Positions 61,823 through 64,000 of a stretch of DNA of 64,000 nt are shown here, one piece after another. The translations under genes and the position numbers were made by a program. Where the stretch lies: NCBI RefSeq assembly GCF_023101765.2, contig NC_064212.1:6262001-6326000 (forward strand), in the 5' to 3' direction. The notes below the pieces were generated by a model. It saw nothing but the letters and a program-made list of their open reading frames with translations, ran no database searches and had not been told where the DNA came from. Numbering within the stretch: the stretch's first letter is position 1; each line of letters starts with the position of its first letter. The stretch is from Spodoptera frugiperda (taxonomy: Eukaryota; Arthropoda; Insecta; Lepidoptera; Noctuidae).

Positions 61823-63217
61823 GAATTGAAATTTAAATGTTTTTAATTTTTCTAAGAACCCTTTTGCAAACGACAAATGAAATACATTTTAGACTATTAC
61901 TGAAACTAAAATAACATTAATTCCTTTGTGAAATAAAAAAGGTAAAAATATATAATGAAATGTTGAAAATATATAGAATTAAATTGTACTTAATTGAAGA
62001 ACATCTAGTAGTCGAATAAACCTTTATCTAAATATTTAATTACGTTTAACTACTAAAAATATTTACCTGCCATTTCAATAGAACTAAATGTTGTTGAATA
62101 AAATAATCCAGTAGTTGAATAAACCTAATTCTATCTAAATTCCAGGGATAGACAATTAAGTGTTTCATTTTAAGCTAAGCGATTGCCTTGCTTTCACACA
62201 ATCCGCAAGGATTAATAATAAATTGAAGTAGAAATAAATGGGAATGCCTGGAGAGCTACAAGGTAGAAAGTTAATGAAAGTGCTGATTCCCGAGCTGCCT
62301 CCGCGTGATAATTCATTTTGTTCGTTGAGTTACTTTGCGACAAAGCGAGCTGGTGTGTTTGGAATTGCAGCGGTCTAATTTGCCTCGACACACACCCACA
62401 GGAATTAATTCACGACGGACCGACTAAATCCATTTCCACTACTCCCAGAGATGTATGACGAAGGGAATCAAAGATCATTAATTCCGAGCGCACCATCACT
62501 TGTTGCTTCTTCAAACACATAAATTATCCAGCGGATTAAAAATATCCGTACTCGCTTCACATGGATAATATGAATAAATTAGTTAATCTCATGGAAACTC
62601 CATGCAGTCTCAGTGTGCTGGGATGTTGTCGGATTAGGCGCACATGTAAGCTTGTTATGTTCGCAATATTGGAAAAGTTTACCGAAGAATACAGGATTAG
62701 AAAAGTTCTAGACGGCACTGAGACGACGCAACATCAACTTATGAGTTTGTAGGTATCTTGCCATTGTATAGCTGTTCTGGCTCTGATAGTACCTATTTTG
62801 TTGTGTCATGAAACCAATCCGATTTAGGTATTTGCGACACGGAGTCCCTGGGAAACGAGAATGGATTTATTGCTATTATGCTAATACAAATTATGCCGGG
62901 TTATATTTAAATTCATAGAAGTACTCATCAATTTTCAGCTTGAGGAAACTTGAATTTATTCCAAAAAGTTTTGTGAATCTGAAGGAGGAAAACTTGGTCT
63001 AGTAGTTATTTCAAGTTGAAATTCTTCTTGGGTAGCACCCAGCACCCACCACAATCCCGCTTTATTTTAAGAGCTCGTTTAGTTCTGTTTTGTTGTTTAA
63101 GTTTCTATCACAACACAGCGCCGTTAGTGACAACTACTGCTGAGGTGTATTTACATTTTAGGTTAAATTATTCCTAAAAGAAAACCTTAATAATTGTATA
63201 CGTCTAATAGCAGATAG

Positions 63218-63310
63218 GTATTTTTTTCAGTGTTCGTCCCACTGCTGGCCTATGTCCTGCAGTCCTTCCACTCTTCTCTGTGCAAAGCTTTCTGTAGCCA
63301 ATCCTAGGTG
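63218..63310. repeat. Degenerate lepidopteran retroelement fragment
   Basis: GTTCGTCCCACTGCTGGCCT, then TCCTTCCACTCTTCTCTGTG, resembles a widespread moth retroelement fragment, from general knowledge. Short and without ORF. Confidence 0.4.
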
Positions 63311-63769
63311 TCAAATATGTGGCATTGTTATTTCAGTCAAAAGTGGACTTGAATAAATTCGCTTGAGAATACTTAATACAACAGATGAGCTAATACATAT
63401 AAAATACAGATTTTAATTATTTTAGTCGGAATTAAACTCTACACTGATCATAATTCCTGGTAGGGACTTACACGTGTCCCGTGTGATGTAACCAAGCACT
63501 CCCTTACGTAAGGGCACATCATTTAGAGACACAGTACTCGCAGACATGTTAGGATTTAATCTCTCAATTGATTTCAGCGTAAACAAGCCAACTTCCATTA
63601 TATAAACAAGCAGTGTACCCGGCGGCGATAAACATTTAAACATACCAAGTTACGGGAAAATAATTGCGTTTCCATTTGGATATGTGAGCGAGTCCAGCTT
63701 GTAACGAACGGGGAGAGCGAATGAAGCGGACCGCGAAACCTTCAAATTGAATTTTAAGCATCCAATTTG

Positions 63770-63935
63770 TTTGCGCGGTGGTGCCGCCTGTACCGGGTTA
63801 TATCAACGCGGCATCGTCGCGCCGCCCGCGCGCCGCCCGCGCGCTACCCGCCGCCCGTGCCTCCCGCGAGTTCCCACACTCGTAAAGCGATTTTTGCCAG
63901 CCGCACTGTGACCTCGAACGGGATTTGGATGAATT
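63770..63935. promoter_or_regulatory. GC-rich islet at the right edge
   Basis: Dense CCGCCCGCGCG repeats at 63820-63870, followed by non-repetitive, moderately GC-rich sequence (CAGCCGCACTGTGACCTCGA). It looks like a conserved or promoter element rather than coding: no long ORF on either strand. Confidence 0.3.
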
Positions 63936-64000
63936 ATTAATGCACCTACTGCTGCCATGTACGTATTAAAATAAAAACTACGATTTCATTACAAAATATG

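Larger units (their letters stand above)
59450..61840 (+). other. Probable 3' UTR of neuroligin
   Basis: AT-rich sequence follows the TGA with no further coding. AATAAA hexamers lie at 60162, 60180, 61007, 61266 and 61817, so alternative 3' ends are likely. The 61817 site is followed by a T-rich stretch. It includes a stem-loop at 60019-60053 and a 12-bp inverted repeat at 60398-60409 and 60894-60905 that may bound an inserted element. The real end cannot be fixed without transcript data. Confidence 0.45.
61841..64000. other. Intergenic 3' flank
   Basis: No supported gene. ORFs at 62561-62752 and 63422-63643 (minus) show no known motif. A degenerate lepidopteran repeat lies at 63218-63310 and a strong GC-rich islet at 63770-63870. 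The GC-rich end could belong to a neighbouring gene beyond the window. Confidence 0.5.

Overview
The window looks like AT-rich nuclear DNA from a moth, probably a noctuoid lepidopteran. The evidence is long introns with GT/AG borders, two copies of a tRNA-derived SINE of a type I associate with noctuid genomes, Helitron-like fragments ending in a CTAGT-type 3' end, short GC-rich islets in AT-rich surroundings, and one clear insect gene. I see no bacterial genes, rRNA, functional tRNA or CRISPR.

Layout: 1-40,480 contains no protein-coding gene I can support. It is a gene desert, or a very long 5' intron or upstream region of the gene that follows. It holds repeats and short GC-rich or CRE-like islets. 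The repeats are a probable 1.5-kb non-autonomous Helitron with a 150-bp internal tandem duplication (about 11.4-12.9 kb), a minus-strand tRNA-like SINE (about 18 kb), a 741-bp MITE with 30-bp terminal inverted repeats and a 4-bp target duplication (28.7-29.4 kb), a plus-strand SINE (30.9-31.2 kb), and an exact 210-bp inverted repeat around a 136-bp spacer (35.5-36.1 kb).

40,765-59,449 is one gene on the + strand: a neuroligin, the postsynaptic adhesion protein with a catalytically dead cholinesterase-like domain. I reconstruct 13 coding exons with consistent intron phases and GT/AG borders at every junction, giving 917 residues: signal peptide, carboxylesterase-like domain, Pro/Thr-rich stalk, one transmembrane helix and a cytoplasmic tail of about 190 residues ending in a possible class II PDZ ligand. 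The nucleophile-elbow serine is replaced by glycine, as expected for neuroligins. The leader carries several uORFs, the last overlapping the start codon.

The introns hold a second SINE copy with an imperfect 19-bp target duplication (about 47 kb), a tandem repeat with CRE palindromes (48.6-48.8 kb), a 28-bp-arm stem-loop element, a possible solo LTR and assorted old repeats. The 3' region (59,450 to about 61,840) has several AATAAA signals and a stem-loop. The last 2 kb contain a degenerate repeat and a strong GC-rich islet near 63.8 kb, possibly regulatory sequence of a neighbouring gene. I found no convincing novel multi-gene system. The most unusual structural feature is the exact 210-bp inverted repeat.
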